Source: an uncultured Alphaproteobacteria bacterium
GTDB lineage: Bacteria; Pseudomonadota; Alphaproteobacteria; Micropepsales; Micropepsaceae
NCBI GenBank assembly: GCA_902825865.1
Contig: CADECX010000002.1
Coordinates: 46,014-110,013 of the forward strand
Direction: 5' to 3'
Length of the DNA: 64,000 bases
This document shows positions 53,007-62,689 of this stretch, piece by piece (position 1 is the first letter of the stretch; every line of letters starts with the position of its first letter). The notes under the pieces were generated by a model. It was given only the letters and a program-made list of their open reading frames with translations. It was not told the origin of the DNA and did no database searches. The position numbers and the translations under genes were made by a program.

Positions 53007-54551
53007 ATGAATATCCAGAACAAGCCGCCGCATGAGCCGCCGCGCCGCATCCAGGTCGCGCCTGGCGACAATGTGGCGATTGTGGTCAATGGCCTGGGCC
53101 TTCCGGCCGGCACGGCATTTCCCGACGGGTTGGTGCTGAACCATTTCGTGCCCCAGGGCCACAAGGTGGCGCTGAGCGATATTGCCGATGGCGGCGATGT
53201 CATCCGCTATAACGAAGTTATCGGCACCGCCAAGGGCGCGATTGCGCGCGGCGACTGGATCAATGAAGACAATGTGGTGATGGGCACCGCCCCGCCGCTG
53301 GATCAGTTGGAGATGGCGACGCGCCCGCCGCCCAAGCCGGAACCGCTGACCGGCCATACCTTCGAAGGCTACCGCAATGCCGACGGCACGGTGGGAACCA
53401 AGAATATCCTGGCCGTTTCCACCAGCGTGCAATGCGTGGCGGGGACCATGGAGTTCGCGCTCAAGCGCATCAAGGACGTGCTGCTCCCCAAATATCCCAA
53501 TGTCGATGACGTGGTGGTGCTGACCCATGCCTATGGCTGCGGCGTGGCGATCAATGCCCCGGCGGCAGTGGTGCCGATCCGCACCCTGCAGAACCTGGCC
53601 AACAATCCCAATTTCGGCGGCGAAGTGCTGGTGGTTGGCCTGGGCTGCGAGAAGCTGGCGCCCGAGCGCCTGCTACCGAAAGGACAAGAGACCGGTACGT
53701 TACGGTTGCAAGATGAAGCCTATGTCGGTTTCGGCGCCATGATCGACGGCATCATGGCAAAGGTGGAAGAGCGGCTGATAATCTTGAATCAGCGCAAGCG
53801 CGAGACCGTGCCGGCCGCCGAATTGATCGTCGGCATGCAATGCGGAGGCAGCGATGCCTTCTCCGGTCTCACCGCCAATCCGGCGCTGGGCTTCTGTGCC
53901 GACCTGCTGGTGCGGGCCGGCGCCACGGTGATGTTCTCGGAAGTCACCGAAGTTCGCGATGCCATTCACCTGCTGACGCCCCGCGCCGCGACCAAAGACG
54001 TCGCCGAGGCGCTGGTGCGCGAAATGCGCTGGTATGATGATTATCTTGCCAAGGGCGAGGTCGATCGCGGCGCCAACACCACGCCCGGCAACAAAAAGGG
54101 CGGCCTGTCCAACATCATCGAAAAATCCCTGGGCTCGGTGGCCAAATCCGGCACCAGCGCCATCAATGCGGTGCTGGCGCCCGGCGAAAAAGTGCGCCAG
54201 CGCGGCTTGGTCTTCGCCGCCACCCCGGCCAGCGATTTTGTCTGCGGCACCCTGCAGATGGCCGCGGGCATGAATCTGCATGTTTTCACCACCGGGCGGG
54301 GCACGCCTTACGGCCTGGCCGCCGTGCCGGTGATCAAGGTTTCGACCCGCAGCGAACTTGCCAAGCGCTGGAACGATCTGATTGACCTGGATGCCGGGCC
54401 CATCGCCACCGGCGAAAAAACCATCGAGCAAGTGGGCTGGGAATTGTTCCAGCTGATGCTGGATGTCGCCAGCGGCAGGAAACAGGTCTGGGCTGATCGC
54501 TGGGGCCTGCACAACAATCTGACCTTGTTCAATCCGGCGCCGGTTACTTAG
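53007..54551 (+). CDS. garD: Galactarate dehydratase (GarD/UxaA family)
   Basis: 514 residues. SAF domain (about 15-95), then the catalytic domain with [39 protein letters not shown] and [11 protein letters not shown]. GarD dehydrates galactarate to the same product as GudD, feeding KdgD. It follows gudD by 19 bp. It is the paralogue of the UxaA-like gene at 39449. The C-terminal eight bases overlap the 3' end of the convergent GMC gene. Confidence 0.92.
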   Translation: MNIQNKPPHEPPRRIQVAPGDNVAIVVNGLGLPAGTAFPDGLVLNHFVPQGHKVALSDIADGGDVIRYNEVIGTAKGAIARGDWINEDNVVMGTAPPLDQLEMATRPPPKPEPLTGHTFEGYRNADGTVGTKNILAVSTSVQCVAGTMEFALKRIKDVLLPKYPNVDDVVVLTHAYGCGVAINAPAAVVPIRTLQNLANNPNFGGEVLVVGLGCEKLAPERLLPKGQETGTLRLQDEAYVGFGAMIDGIMAKVEERLIILNQRKRETVPAAELIVGMQCGGSDAFSGLTANPALGFCADLLVRAGATVMFSEVTEVRDAIHLLTPRAATKDVAEALVREMRWYDDYLAKGEVDRGANTTPGNKKGGLSNIIEKSLGSVAKSGTSAINAVLAPGEKVRQRGLVFAATPASDFVCGTLQMAAGMNLHVFTTGRGTPYGLAAVPVIKVSTRSELAKRWNDLIDLDAGPIATGEKTIEQVGWELFQLMLDVASGRKQVWADRWGLHNNLTLFNPAPVT

Positions 54552-56154
54552 AATCCTGCAAAACCATCTCGCTGCCCTTGGCCGCGATCATGATGGTGGG
54601 CGTGTTGGTGTTGCCTGAGGTAATCGTCGGCATCACCGAGGCGTCGATCACCCGCAAACGTTCAAAGCCGCGAACCCTGAGCCGTTCATCGACCACCGCC
54701 AGCGGATCGCTGGCCAAGCCCATTTTGGCGGTGCCGACGGGATGAAAGATGGTGGTGCCAATGTCACCCGCCGCATGGATCAACTCGGCATCGCCATCGC
54801 CGACATCCGGCCCGGGACGGAATTCTTCCGGCTGGTATTGCGAAAGCGCAGGCTGCGCCATCAACCGCCGCGTCAAGCGCAGGCAATCGGCGGCAATGCG
54901 GCGGTCTTCATCGGTGGAAAGATAATTGGGCGCGATCTGCGGCGGCGCGTCCAGCGCGGCGGAGGTGATCTTGACCGTGCCGCGCGATGTGGGCCGCAGA
55001 TTGCACGGGCTGACGGTGATGGCGGGAAAGCGGTGCAATGGGGTTCCGAACCGGTCCAGCGACAAGGGTTGGACGTGGAATTGAACATTGGCGCGCTCTT
55101 GCGCGGAGTCGGAGCGGGTGACGATGCACAGTTGCGATGCCGCCATGGTCATCGGCCCGCGCCGCAGCAACGCATATTGCAAAGCCATCATCGGGCGGCC
55201 CAGCAGCGAGTAATAGACCTGGTTCAAGGTCTTGACCCCGCTGACCCGGTACATGGCGCGCAATTGCAAATGGTCCTGCAGGTTGCGGCCCACCCCTTCC
55301 AGGGCGTGCTGTACGGGAATGCCCGCCTGATTCAGCCAGGCACCCGGGCCGATGCCGGAGCGTTGCAAAATCTGCACCGAGCCAATGGCGCCCGAGGATA
55401 ACAACACTTCGCCTTTGGCTTTCGCGTCAAAAACAGTATTGCCCTGCCGGTAACGCACCCCCACAGCGCGCTTGCCATCGAACAGCACTCGCTCCACCTG
55501 CACATCGGTCACCAGCCGGAGATTGGGGCGATGCAGGACCGGCTTCAGAAAACCCCGCGCCGCCGACCAGCGCCGGCCGCGCTTCTGGTTGACGTGGAAA
55601 TAGTAGCTTCCCTCATTGTCGCCGGTATTGGGATCGGCGCTTCGGGGAATGCCGCTCTCCTCCGCCGCATCGATGATGCTGTCCAATATCCGCCAGCGTA
55701 CCCGTGGCAGCTCCACCGACAGTTCGCCATCGGCGCGATGATGTTCGTTATCGCCCAGGAAATGCCGGTCCAAATGCCGGAACACCGGCCGCACATCGTC
55801 CCAGCCCCAGCCGCTCAGGCCCAACTGCCGCCATTGATCGTAATCACGAGCCTGGCCGCGCATGGAGAGCATGGCGTTGATCGAAGATGATCCACCGATC
55901 GCCTTGCCGCGCGGATAATTGAGCTTGCGACCGTTGAGGCCGGGTTCATCCACGGTCTCGAACATCCAATCGCTGCGCGGATTGCCGATCAGGAACAGAT
56001 AGCCGACCGGGATATGAAACCAGATCCAGTCGTCATGGCCGCCGGCTTCCAGCAGCAGCACGCGCTTTTTGGGATCGGCGGACAGGCGGTTGGCCAGCAC
56101 GCAGCCGGCCGAGCCCGCGCCCACCACGATATAATCATAGTCGCCGTCCAGCAT
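54544..56154 (-). CDS. GMC-family FAD oxidoreductase
   Basis: 536 residues. The FAD motif is [13 protein letters not shown]; further family blocks are [34 protein letters not shown] and a C-terminal HPVGTAKMG holding the catalytic His. GMC members oxidise alcohols such as choline or sugars. The gene is 3 bp after L-rhamnonate dehydratase, so a sugar-linked substrate is more likely than choline. There is no signal peptide, so it is cytoplasmic or on the membrane face. It overlaps garD tail to tail. Confidence 0.9.
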   Translation of the reverse strand: MLDGDYDYIVVGAGSAGCVLANRLSADPKKRVLLLEAGGHDDWIWFHIPVGYLFLIGNPRSDWMFETVDEPGLNGRKLNYPRGKAIGGSSSINAMLSMRGQARDYDQWRQLGLSGWGWDDVRPVFRHLDRHFLGDNEHHRADGELSVELPRVRWRILDSIIDAAEESGIPRSADPNTGDNEGSYYFHVNQKRGRRWSAARGFLKPVLHRPNLRLVTDVQVERVLFDGKRAVGVRYRQGNTVFDAKAKGEVLLSSGAIGSVQILQRSGIGPGAWLNQAGIPVQHALEGVGRNLQDHLQLRAMYRVSGVKTLNQVYYSLLGRPMMALQYALLRRGPMTMAASQLCIVTRSDSAQERANVQFHVQPLSLDRFGTPLHRFPAITVSPCNLRPTSRGTVKITSAALDAPPQIAPNYLSTDEDRRIAADCLRLTRRLMAQPALSQYQPEEFRPGPDVGDGDAELIHAAGDIGTTIFHPVGTAKMGLASDPLAVVDERLRVRGFERLRVIDASVMPTITSGNTNTPTIMIAAKGSEMVLQDSK

Positions 56155-56157
56155 CGG

Positions 56158-57345
56158 CTACCTGGGATAAGGCCGGTGCAGCTTGATCTCGCGATTCAAT
56201 TCCACCCCGAAACCGGGCTTATCCAGCGCCGAAAGCTTGATGCGGCCATTTTGCGGCACCGGCTCGCCCAGCAATTGCGGCGCGAACATCGGCACCACCT
56301 TGTCGGCCTTGGGCGCCATCATCAGGAATTCCGCGAAGGGGCTGTTATGGCGGGTGATCACGAAATGATAGGAATAGACCGATGAGCCATGCGGCACCAT
56401 CTGCTTGCCGTGACTCTCCGCCAGATTGGCGATCTTGATCAGTTCGGTGACGCCGCCGCACCAGCCGACATCGGGCTGGATGATGTCGCAGCAATCCATC
56501 TCCAGCAGCATGCGGAAACCCCAACGCGTGGCGTCATGCTCGCCGGTGGTCACCAGCATTCCGGGCGGTACCGCCTTCTTCAGGTCGCGATAGCCCCAAT
56601 AATCGTCCGGGCTCAGCGCCTCTTCGATCCATTTCAGGCCGGATTGCTCCCAGGCCTTGGCCGCCAGTTTGGTGGCGTAATTCAGGTCCAGCGCCATCCA
56701 GCAATCCAGCATCAGCCAGAAATCCGGCCCCACGCGCTGACGCATGGCGGCAATTTCGGCCAGCGCCTTGTGCAGCCCCTCCTCGCCTTCGGCGGGTCCG
56801 TGATGCAACGGCATCTTGCCGCCGATGTAGCCCATCTCCTTGGCCAGATCGGGCCGCGCCCCGGTGGCATAGAATTGCAGCTCGTCGCGCACCGCCCCGC
56901 CTAGCAATTGATGCACGGGTTCGTCGCGCAGCTTTCCGAGCAGGTCCCACAGCGCCAGATCGACGCCGGAGATGGCGTTGATCACCAATCCCTTGCGGCC
57001 ATAATATTGGGTGGAGAAATACATCTGGTCCCATATCTTTTCGGTCTGGGCGGGATCGCGCCCTTCCAGGAAACGCGCCAGATGTTTTTCCACGATAAAG
57101 CAGGCGGGCTCGCCGCCCGTGGTGACGGCAACACCGGTGACGCCATTCTCGGCCTCGATCTCCACCACCAAAGTGCCCAGCACATTGATGCCGAAGCTTT
57201 GGCGGCTTTGCCGGTACTCCGGATAGCGCGCCATGGGGGTGGCGATATGGTCGTCGATCCAATGACCGCCGCCTTGGTCGTGGTAATCGGCACCACCGCC
57301 ACGCACAACGAAAGCGCGAACCTGCTTTATCTTGGGAAACGCCAC
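56158..57345 (-). CDS. rhmD: L-rhamnonate dehydratase
   Basis: About 395 residues starting at GTG ([12 protein letters not shown]), which matches the [12 protein letters not shown] start of the E. coli enzyme; a 15-residue extension upstream is rejected. Conserved blocks include [40 protein letters not shown], the Glu in [12 protein letters not shown] and VPHGSSVYS. It dehydrates L-rhamnonate to 2-keto-3-deoxy-L-rhamnonate. It leads a two-gene operon with the GMC oxidoreductase. Other genes of the route are not next to it. Confidence 0.93.
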   Translation of the reverse strand: MAFPKIKQVRAFVVRGGGADYHDQGGGHWIDDHIATPMARYPEYRQSRQSFGINVLGTLVVEIEAENGVTGVAVTTGGEPACFIVEKHLARFLEGRDPAQTEKIWDQMYFSTQYYGRKGLVINAISGVDLALWDLLGKLRDEPVHQLLGGAVRDELQFYATGARPDLAKEMGYIGGKMPLHHGPAEGEEGLHKALAEIAAMRQRVGPDFWLMLDCWMALDLNYATKLAAKAWEQSGLKWIEEALSPDDYWGYRDLKKAVPPGMLVTTGEHDATRWGFRMLLEMDCCDIIQPDVGWCGGVTELIKIANLAESHGKQMVPHGSSVYSYHFVITRHNSPFAEFLMMAPKADKVVPMFAPQLLGEPVPQNGRIKLSALDKPGFGVELNREIKLHRPYPR

Positions 57346-57432
57346 GAACCAGCCCCTACTGCCTGTATCTACGAAAAGCCTATTATCCACAGCTACGAAT
57401 CAGAAGCCATCTGAAAGCGCTGGAATGCAACA

Positions 57433-57445
57433 ATAGCAGTGCTAT
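57433..57445. promoter_or_regulatory. 13-bp palindrome upstream of rhmD
   Basis: ATAGCA-G-TGCTAT is a perfect palindrome about 90 bp upstream of the rhmD start, inside a locally AT-rich stretch (57380-57490). It may be an operator for the rhamnonate operon. Confidence 0.35.
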
Positions 57446-57491
57446 CATCTGTCTTGTGAAGAGCTGATCGCAAGAGAAGCAAATCACAAAG

Positions 57492-57536
57492 AACGGCGAG
57501 GATAAGCGCAAGCTGGTCCCCGCCGTTTTTGTTTTT
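57492..57536 (+). terminator. Strong plus-strand terminator, possibly ending a small RNA
   Basis: AACGGCGAGGA (57492-57502) pairs with TCCCCGCCGTT (57517-57527) in an 11-base stem with one mismatched-type A/C or, on the minus strand, G/U position. TTTTTGTTTTT follows on the plus strand. No plus-strand gene lies upstream; on the minus strand it could weakly end the fucosidase operon. Confidence 0.6.
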
Positions 57537-57567
57537 GGGCTGTTTTCAGGCCCCGTTTCTGGCCCGT

Positions 57568-59199
57568 TCAGGTAAGCCCGTCGCCGGAAATTTTCAGGGC
57601 AACGCCGAATTCGTGGCTGGCCGCAGGCGGCACCGTGACATGCAGGCCCGACGCATCCTGGGTAAAGCTTAGCGGCGCATTGCCGCCCACCACCTCGACC
57701 CGCTTCACCGATCCGCCCTTGGCCAGCGAGGCGATATTCACCGCGCCCGAGGGCCGGCCCAGAGTCATGGCGTAAAGCACCGGCCCCTTGGTGGTGAAAC
57801 GGATATCGGCGGCCTCGAACGGCTTCATCTTTTCTTCGCCGAATTGGCCGGAAGCGATTTGGGTCGGGCCCTCGCCGGAAACTTTCCAGGGCCGCGAGGC
57901 ATAGATCGCCTCGCCGAACCTTTGAGTCCAGCTGCCGATCTGCTCGACAATTTTGCGCTCTTCGGAATCGATGCTGCCGTCGCCGCGCACCGGAATGGAC
58001 AAAAGCAGGCAGCCATTCTTGGCCACCACATCGCACAAGCGGTGAATGACCGCCGCCGCGCCCATATAGCTTTTCTGATTGTAGCGTTCGCGATTGTAAT
58101 GCCAGTCGCCGATGCAGGTATCAGTCTGCCAGGGATGCGGCACGATATCGGCGCGAAAACCGCGTTCCACATCCTCCACCACCGCGGCGCGGCGGTTTTC
58201 CGGCAGCGCCTTGCAATTCACCACACCCTGCAACGAGCCATGCCAGGCGATCGAGCTGTTATAGTAATGGGCGGTGACATCCAGTCCCGCCTGCCCCAAC
58301 GGCAAATCGAAATTGTCGAAATAGATCAGGTCCGGCTTGTAGGAATCGATCAGATCCTTGCAGCGCAGATACCATTGCCGGATGAAGGCAGGATTGGCCA
58401 AGGGCGGGGTTTCGCTCCACACCCGGTCATGGGTTTCATGGAAATCATTGGCGGCCTTGATCGAGGTCAGGCCGTCGGGCATCGGCATCACTGCGCCGGC
58501 GTAAAGCTCTTGCGGATCCAGGCCCTCCCACCATTTGCCCTTGCCGTCATATTTGGTGAGCTTGAAGGCATCATAGCGCTGCCCGGCGCGCGCGCCTTCC
58601 GGGTCATAGCCATAGGCAACCTGGAACCAGTGCCAGCTATGCGCCGAATGGTTGGAGACGCCGAATTTCAGGCCGCGCGCCCGCGCCGCCTTGGCCCAGG
58701 TGCCGACAATGTCGCGCTTGGGCCCGATGCGGGTGGAATTCCAGTCATGAAAGCGGGAATTGAAATTATCGAAATTGTCGTGGTGGTTGGCCAGGGAAAC
58801 GAAATACTTCGCCCCGGCTTTGACATAGAGATCGATCAAGCCTTGCGGATTCCAGTTTTCCGCCTTCCAGCGATTGTCCATCTCCATGAAGCCGAGATCG
58901 GCGGGATGGCCATAAGTGGCGAGATGATGGTCATACTGTTTCTCGCCCTGGAGATACATGCGCCGGGCATACCAGTCGCCGGCCTCCGGCACGCATTGCG
59001 CGCTCCAATGCGCCCAGATGCCGAATTTGGCGTCGCGGAACCAGCCGGGGGCCTGGTACTGGGCTTTCAGCGATTCCCAGTCAGGCTTGAATGGCCCCGC
59101 CGCGATCTCACCCTGCGAGGCCGCGCGCGCGGCGGCGGGAAAGCCCGACACCAGGCCGAGGCTGGCAGTGGCCTTCAGCAGTTCGCGCTTGGTGAACAT
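57568..59199 (-). CDS. Exported GH29 alpha-L-fucosidase
   Basis: 543 residues from the ATG at 59199. The N-terminus TKRELLKATASLGLVSGFPAA is a signal (Tat-like with KR). The GH29 barrel shows GWFRDAKFGIWAHW, SLANHHDNFDNF and DLIYFDNFDLP, placing the candidate nucleophile at Asp295. A C-terminal beta-sandwich follows from about residue 450. GH29 enzymes release terminal alpha-L-fucose with retention. The released sugar could feed the FucP/aldo-keto reductase island. It is the last gene of a four-gene operon, eight bases after the amidohydrolase. Confidence 0.9.
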   Translation of the reverse strand: MFTKRELLKATASLGLVSGFPAAARAASQGEIAAGPFKPDWESLKAQYQAPGWFRDAKFGIWAHWSAQCVPEAGDWYARRMYLQGEKQYDHHLATYGHPADLGFMEMDNRWKAENWNPQGLIDLYVKAGAKYFVSLANHHDNFDNFNSRFHDWNSTRIGPKRDIVGTWAKAARARGLKFGVSNHSAHSWHWFQVAYGYDPEGARAGQRYDAFKLTKYDGKGKWWEGLDPQELYAGAVMPMPDGLTSIKAANDFHETHDRVWSETPPLANPAFIRQWYLRCKDLIDSYKPDLIYFDNFDLPLGQAGLDVTAHYYNSSIAWHGSLQGVVNCKALPENRRAAVVEDVERGFRADIVPHPWQTDTCIGDWHYNRERYNQKSYMGAAAVIHRLCDVVAKNGCLLLSIPVRGDGSIDSEERKIVEQIGSWTQRFGEAIYASRPWKVSGEGPTQIASGQFGEEKMKPFEAADIRFTTKGPVLYAMTLGRPSGAVNIASLAKGGSVKRVEVVGGNAPLSFTQDASGLHVTVPPAASHEFGVALKISGDGLT

Positions 59200-59207
59200 C
59201 CGCGCCG

Positions 59208-60518
59208 TCAGTGGGAACGCACGACCGGCCGCGGCCAGGACGTCCAGCGCGCATCCTGGCTGATATCGCCTTGCGGCGCATCCCAAGCCAGGGCTTCCAG
59301 GCCATTCAGGTCGTAAACGACCTTGCCGTCCTTGATGGTCAGCTCGGCCACCAGCTTCTGCGTGCCTTCCACCTTGGTGTTGACCATGTCGGTGAAACCG
59401 AAGCGGCCTTTTTGAACGCTGAGCACCGCGACATCGGCGACACTGCCCACCGAAAGATTGCCCAACTCTTCGTGCTTGATCTCGCGCGCCGGATTCGCCG
59501 TCATGCCGGCGATCACTTCCGGCAAGGTCAGCCCAATGGCCATGAACTTGCTGGCTACATTGAGAATGTCCTTGGTGGAGCTGTTCATGGCGGTGATGTG
59601 CAAGTCGGTGGAAAGAGAATTCGGCTTGAAGCCTTGCTTGATCATCGGCACGGCAAGCGAGAATTTGAAACTGCCGCCGCCGGTGCCGGTATCAAAATAA
59701 ATGCCCCGGGCGCGGCCGTCGATAAAGGCCTTGCTGGGTCCCATTGTCTTGAGGTCCTGTTCCTGGCGCAGGCCGGAATACATATGGGTATAGATATCGC
59801 CCGGCCGCAGCTTCTTGGTCAGCAGGTCATAAAGCGGACGGGTTGGGCGGTCGGCGCCGAAATCGACCATTACCGGAATATTGGCCTTGGTGCCGGCGAT
59901 CACCGCCTGCTCCACCGGAGCCCATTCCGGGCCGTCAAAATGCGCGGTCTTGATGCCGATAATGAGACCCGGATAGCGCGCCGCCATCTTGGCGGCGGCT
60001 TCGCCGTCCATGTCGAAGGTGTTGCTCTCGAACTTGCCGCCCCGCATGCCGGCGCCCACGATATTGAGCATCGCCAGGATGCGGGTCTTGGAACGATCGA
60101 TGATGCGGTCCTTGAAATCCTCGAAATTGCGCCAGCCCGCGCAACCGGCATCGATCACCGTGGTGACGCCGGTGCGGAAGGTGAAACCGTCCGGCGGAAT
60201 GCTGCTATCGCCGGCATAGGAATTGCGCTCACCGGTTCCGGTGTAATTGTGGGTATGCAGGTCAATCAGTCCCGGCGCGACCACCATGCCGCGCACGTCG
60301 ATGGTTTTGATGGCATCACCAGGCGCCAGGCCCGCCGCCACGCGGGCGATACGGCCATCCTTGATGCCGACATCCATCACCGCATCGATATTGTTCTTGG
60401 CATCGATGACGCGGCCGCCGCGCAGCAACAGATCGTAGGCGGGCAAATTCTGCGCCTGCGCAGCGGAGACTGTAAGCACCAAGGCGCTGCAGGCCAGCAG
60501 CTTCTTGAGGATGCTCAT
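59208..60518 (-). CDS. Exported amidohydrolase (D-aminoacylase/dihydroorotase-like)
   Basis: 436 residues with a Sec signal ending SAAQA. The amidohydrolase metal site begins with APGLIDLHTHNYTG, and later blocks GIKTAHFDG (possible carbamylated Lys then His), THMYSG and TDLHI complete the barrel. It resembles the deacetylase/metallohydrolase group that is often encoded next to SelA-like enzymes. Its start overlaps the SelA-like stop by four bases. Activity on an N-acyl sugar acid or amino acid is likely but unproven. Confidence 0.85.
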   Translation of the reverse strand: MSILKKLLACSALVLTVSAAQAQNLPAYDLLLRGGRVIDAKNNIDAVMDVGIKDGRIARVAAGLAPGDAIKTIDVRGMVVAPGLIDLHTHNYTGTGERNSYAGDSSIPPDGFTFRTGVTTVIDAGCAGWRNFEDFKDRIIDRSKTRILAMLNIVGAGMRGGKFESNTFDMDGEAAAKMAARYPGLIIGIKTAHFDGPEWAPVEQAVIAGTKANIPVMVDFGADRPTRPLYDLLTKKLRPGDIYTHMYSGLRQEQDLKTMGPSKAFIDGRARGIYFDTGTGGGSFKFSLAVPMIKQGFKPNSLSTDLHITAMNSSTKDILNVASKFMAIGLTLPEVIAGMTANPAREIKHEELGNLSVGSVADVAVLSVQKGRFGFTDMVNTKVEGTQKLVAELTIKDGKVVYDLNGLEALAWDAPQGDISQDARWTSWPRPVVRSH

Positions 60519-62095
60519 GCCTTGATCGCCGTCCAGGTGGCGGGACCGAATTCGCCCATATGCACATTGCCCGACGCATTGTTGCCGCGCACCGAGCCTT
60601 CAAAGGACCAGTGAATGGTGTTTCCCGGCACCGGCATATGGCTTTGCAGCTTGATTTGGTCGCCATGGACCGAGCCCTGCAAGGTGGCGTTGAAAATCTC
60701 GCCCTTGTGATTGCCGGTCACGGCATTGCCGTTCTGCGTCAGCACGAAATGCTGCTCGCCCGTGCCGCAGGTATATTGGATCGTGACCGCCCAGTTTCCG
60801 GCCACCGCCGCCGTCGCGCCGCTTGGCACAGGCGGATTGGGATTATTTCCGGGATTGCTGAGGACCTTGAAAATCCCATCGGCCAGGATGCGATCCTCGC
60901 CCGGATCCATCATGTAAGGCATCAAGGTGATGTAACTGGCCATCTGATCCGGCCGGCGGCCGACCGCCGGTTCAACCATGATGCGCGGCGTGCCGTCATT
61001 CAGGCGCTTCTCTACTTCCATACCGGTAATGCCCAGCTGGTTGGCATCCCAGCGGATGCGCAGCCGTGTCGCCTTGTTGGAAAGGCCCTGGGGCTCCAGA
61101 TATTCGAATTGCAGACCCTTGATCGGCTTGAGCCGGTTTTCGACGGTCTGCATCCAGCCGCGCCACATGCGCTGTTCGGCGGCGTGATCGCGCTTATACC
61201 ACTGGCGCATCGCCGCCAGAATGCCCATGGCTTCTTCCTTGGAACATTTCAGGGCGCGGCCATAATTGTGATGCGGCGAAGCCTGGAACCAGGCCGCCTT
61301 GATCAAGTCGGCCTTGCCCAGCAGCACGCCGGAGGATTGCGGCCCGCGCAGGCACTTGCCGCCCGAATAGCCGACAAAGCTGGCGCCCTGCTGCATATAG
61401 ACATTGGGGTTCATCGGCTCTTCCGCCGCCGCATCGACAAAGACCGGAATGTTCTTTTCCTTGGCGATGGCGAGGATGGCAGGGATCGGCAGGACGCTCC
61501 GCGCTTCCTGGGGATCGGATGTCACATAGATCATGGCGGTGCGCCCGGATATCCGCGACCGGAGTTCGGCCGCCGTCTCGACCTCGATCAGTTCGCCGCC
61601 GCCCATGCGAACGCCGACGTCATAGGGATTGCGCGAATGCTTGGGGATGATGACCTGGTCCTTGGCCTTGACCTCAGGCAGGGCCTGACACTTCTCGATA
61701 TTGCTGCCCGCGATGCAGGCGACGGTGGCCAGCACGATGGCCGCTTCGCAGCCGGTGGTGGCCATGGCGGATTCGCAACCGTTCAGCCGCGCCAATTCCT
61801 TGCCGACGCCTTCCATCATTTCGTCCATCTGGACGTAATAATGCGAGGCTTCGAACATGGCCTGCTTGACTTGCGGCAAGGAGCGCGAACCGCTGAGGAT
61901 GGTATAGGTTCCCCGCGCATTCAGGATCGGCCGCACCCCAATCTGGGTGAACAGATTGTCCTTGTCGGTGCCGGTAAAGGTGATGGTCTCCGCCGATGCC
62001 GGAGTGGAAGAGGCGACGATGGGCGTCAAGGCGCCCGCCGCCATACCGGAAGACTTAAGCAGGTCGCGGCGCGACCATTTGCCGAACAGGCCCAT
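60515..62095 (-). CDS. Tat-exported SelA-like PLP enzyme with a C-terminal beta domain
   Basis: 526 residues from the ATG at 62095, preceded by AAGGAG. Tat signal SRRDLLKSSGMAAGALT, ending near SAE. The PLP domain (about 45-420) has the family pattern: Asp221 in VFVDAAAE for the ring nitrogen and Lys247 in SGGKCLRGPQ for the Schiff base. Relatives include SelA and D-glucosaminate-6-phosphate ammonia-lyase. Residues about 430-526 form an added beta-rich domain (VTIQYTCGTGEQHF onward). Export of this family and the fused domain are unusual. Neighbours are an exported RidA and an amidohydrolase. Confidence 0.87.
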   Translation of the reverse strand: MGLFGKWSRRDLLKSSGMAAGALTPIVASSTPASAETITFTGTDKDNLFTQIGVRPILNARGTYTILSGSRSLPQVKQAMFEASHYYVQMDEMMEGVGKELARLNGCESAMATTGCEAAIVLATVACIAGSNIEKCQALPEVKAKDQVIIPKHSRNPYDVGVRMGGGELIEVETAAELRSRISGRTAMIYVTSDPQEARSVLPIPAILAIAKEKNIPVFVDAAAEEPMNPNVYMQQGASFVGYSGGKCLRGPQSSGVLLGKADLIKAAWFQASPHHNYGRALKCSKEEAMGILAAMRQWYKRDHAAEQRMWRGWMQTVENRLKPIKGLQFEYLEPQGLSNKATRLRIRWDANQLGITGMEVEKRLNDGTPRIMVEPAVGRRPDQMASYITLMPYMMDPGEDRILADGIFKVLSNPGNNPNPPVPSGATAAVAGNWAVTIQYTCGTGEQHFVLTQNGNAVTGNHKGEIFNATLQGSVHGDQIKLQSHMPVPGNTIHWSFEGSVRGNNASGNVHMGEFGPATWTAIKA

Positions 62096-62108
62096 GGGGC
62101 ACTCCTTT

Positions 62109-62582
62109 TCAGATGTAAGCGATGACGTCGATTTCGACCAGCGAATCGCCCGGAACCCAGGCGGCCGCCGTGGTGGTGCGCACCGGCGGCGGCGAACCCC
62201 AATCGTAGGTCCGATAGACCGCATTCATGCGCTCATAATCCTTGCCGTCGGCGAGTAAGACGGTGACCTTGAGGCATTTCTGCAACGAAGAACCGGCATC
62301 CTCCAGGTTCTTCTTGATCTCGTCCAGCACACCCCTGGTGTGATCCTCAATGTTGCCGAGCTTGTGATAGCCCACGCCCGCGATGAACAGCATGTTCCCA
62401 TAGACCACGGCGCGAGAGAACATGGGCTTGTTGGCCGGCGGCGGATTGGGCGGCGGATAAGGCGAACGCTTTTCCAGCTTGGGCTGAGCCTGGGCGCTTT
62501 TGCCCGACAGAGCGGCGCCGGCGGCAACAACCGCGACGGCAGCACCCTTGGTCAGCAAGCCGCGCCTGGATTTCTTGTCCAT
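62109..62582 (-). CDS. Tat-exported RidA-family enamine/imine deaminase
   Basis: 157 residues from the ATG at 62582, with GGGGAA upstream. Tat signal KSRRGLLTKGAAVAVVAAG ends near AQAQP. The RidA fold is clear, with LFIAGVG, LKVTVLLADGKDYERMN and the catalytic Arg135 in PVRTTTAA. RidA hydrolyses reactive 2-aminoacrylate-type enamines released by PLP lyases. It lies 13 bp before the SelA-like gene, in keeping with a partnership in the periplasm. Most RidA proteins are cytoplasmic, so the signal peptide is noteworthy. Confidence 0.88.
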   Translation of the reverse strand: MDKKSRRGLLTKGAAVAVVAAGAALSGKSAQAQPKLEKRSPYPPPNPPPANKPMFSRAVVYGNMLFIAGVGYHKLGNIEDHTRGVLDEIKKNLEDAGSSLQKCLKVTVLLADGKDYERMNAVYRTYDWGSPPPVRTTTAAAWVPGDSLVEIDVIAYI

Positions 62583-62689
62583 GATCAAATTCCCCTGTTT
62601 TGTTGCGTATGATCGCGCTTATTGGGGGTATCTAAACACAGCCCGGCCCACAGGGTCGAGAGGCGATAGCCTGGAAATGCTGGGTTTGT

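Noticed and set aside
57383..58036. A minus-strand open frame extending across the 3' end of the fucosidase gene
   Set aside because: It is out of frame with the GH29 gene, has no domain resemblance, and runs into the non-coding gap.
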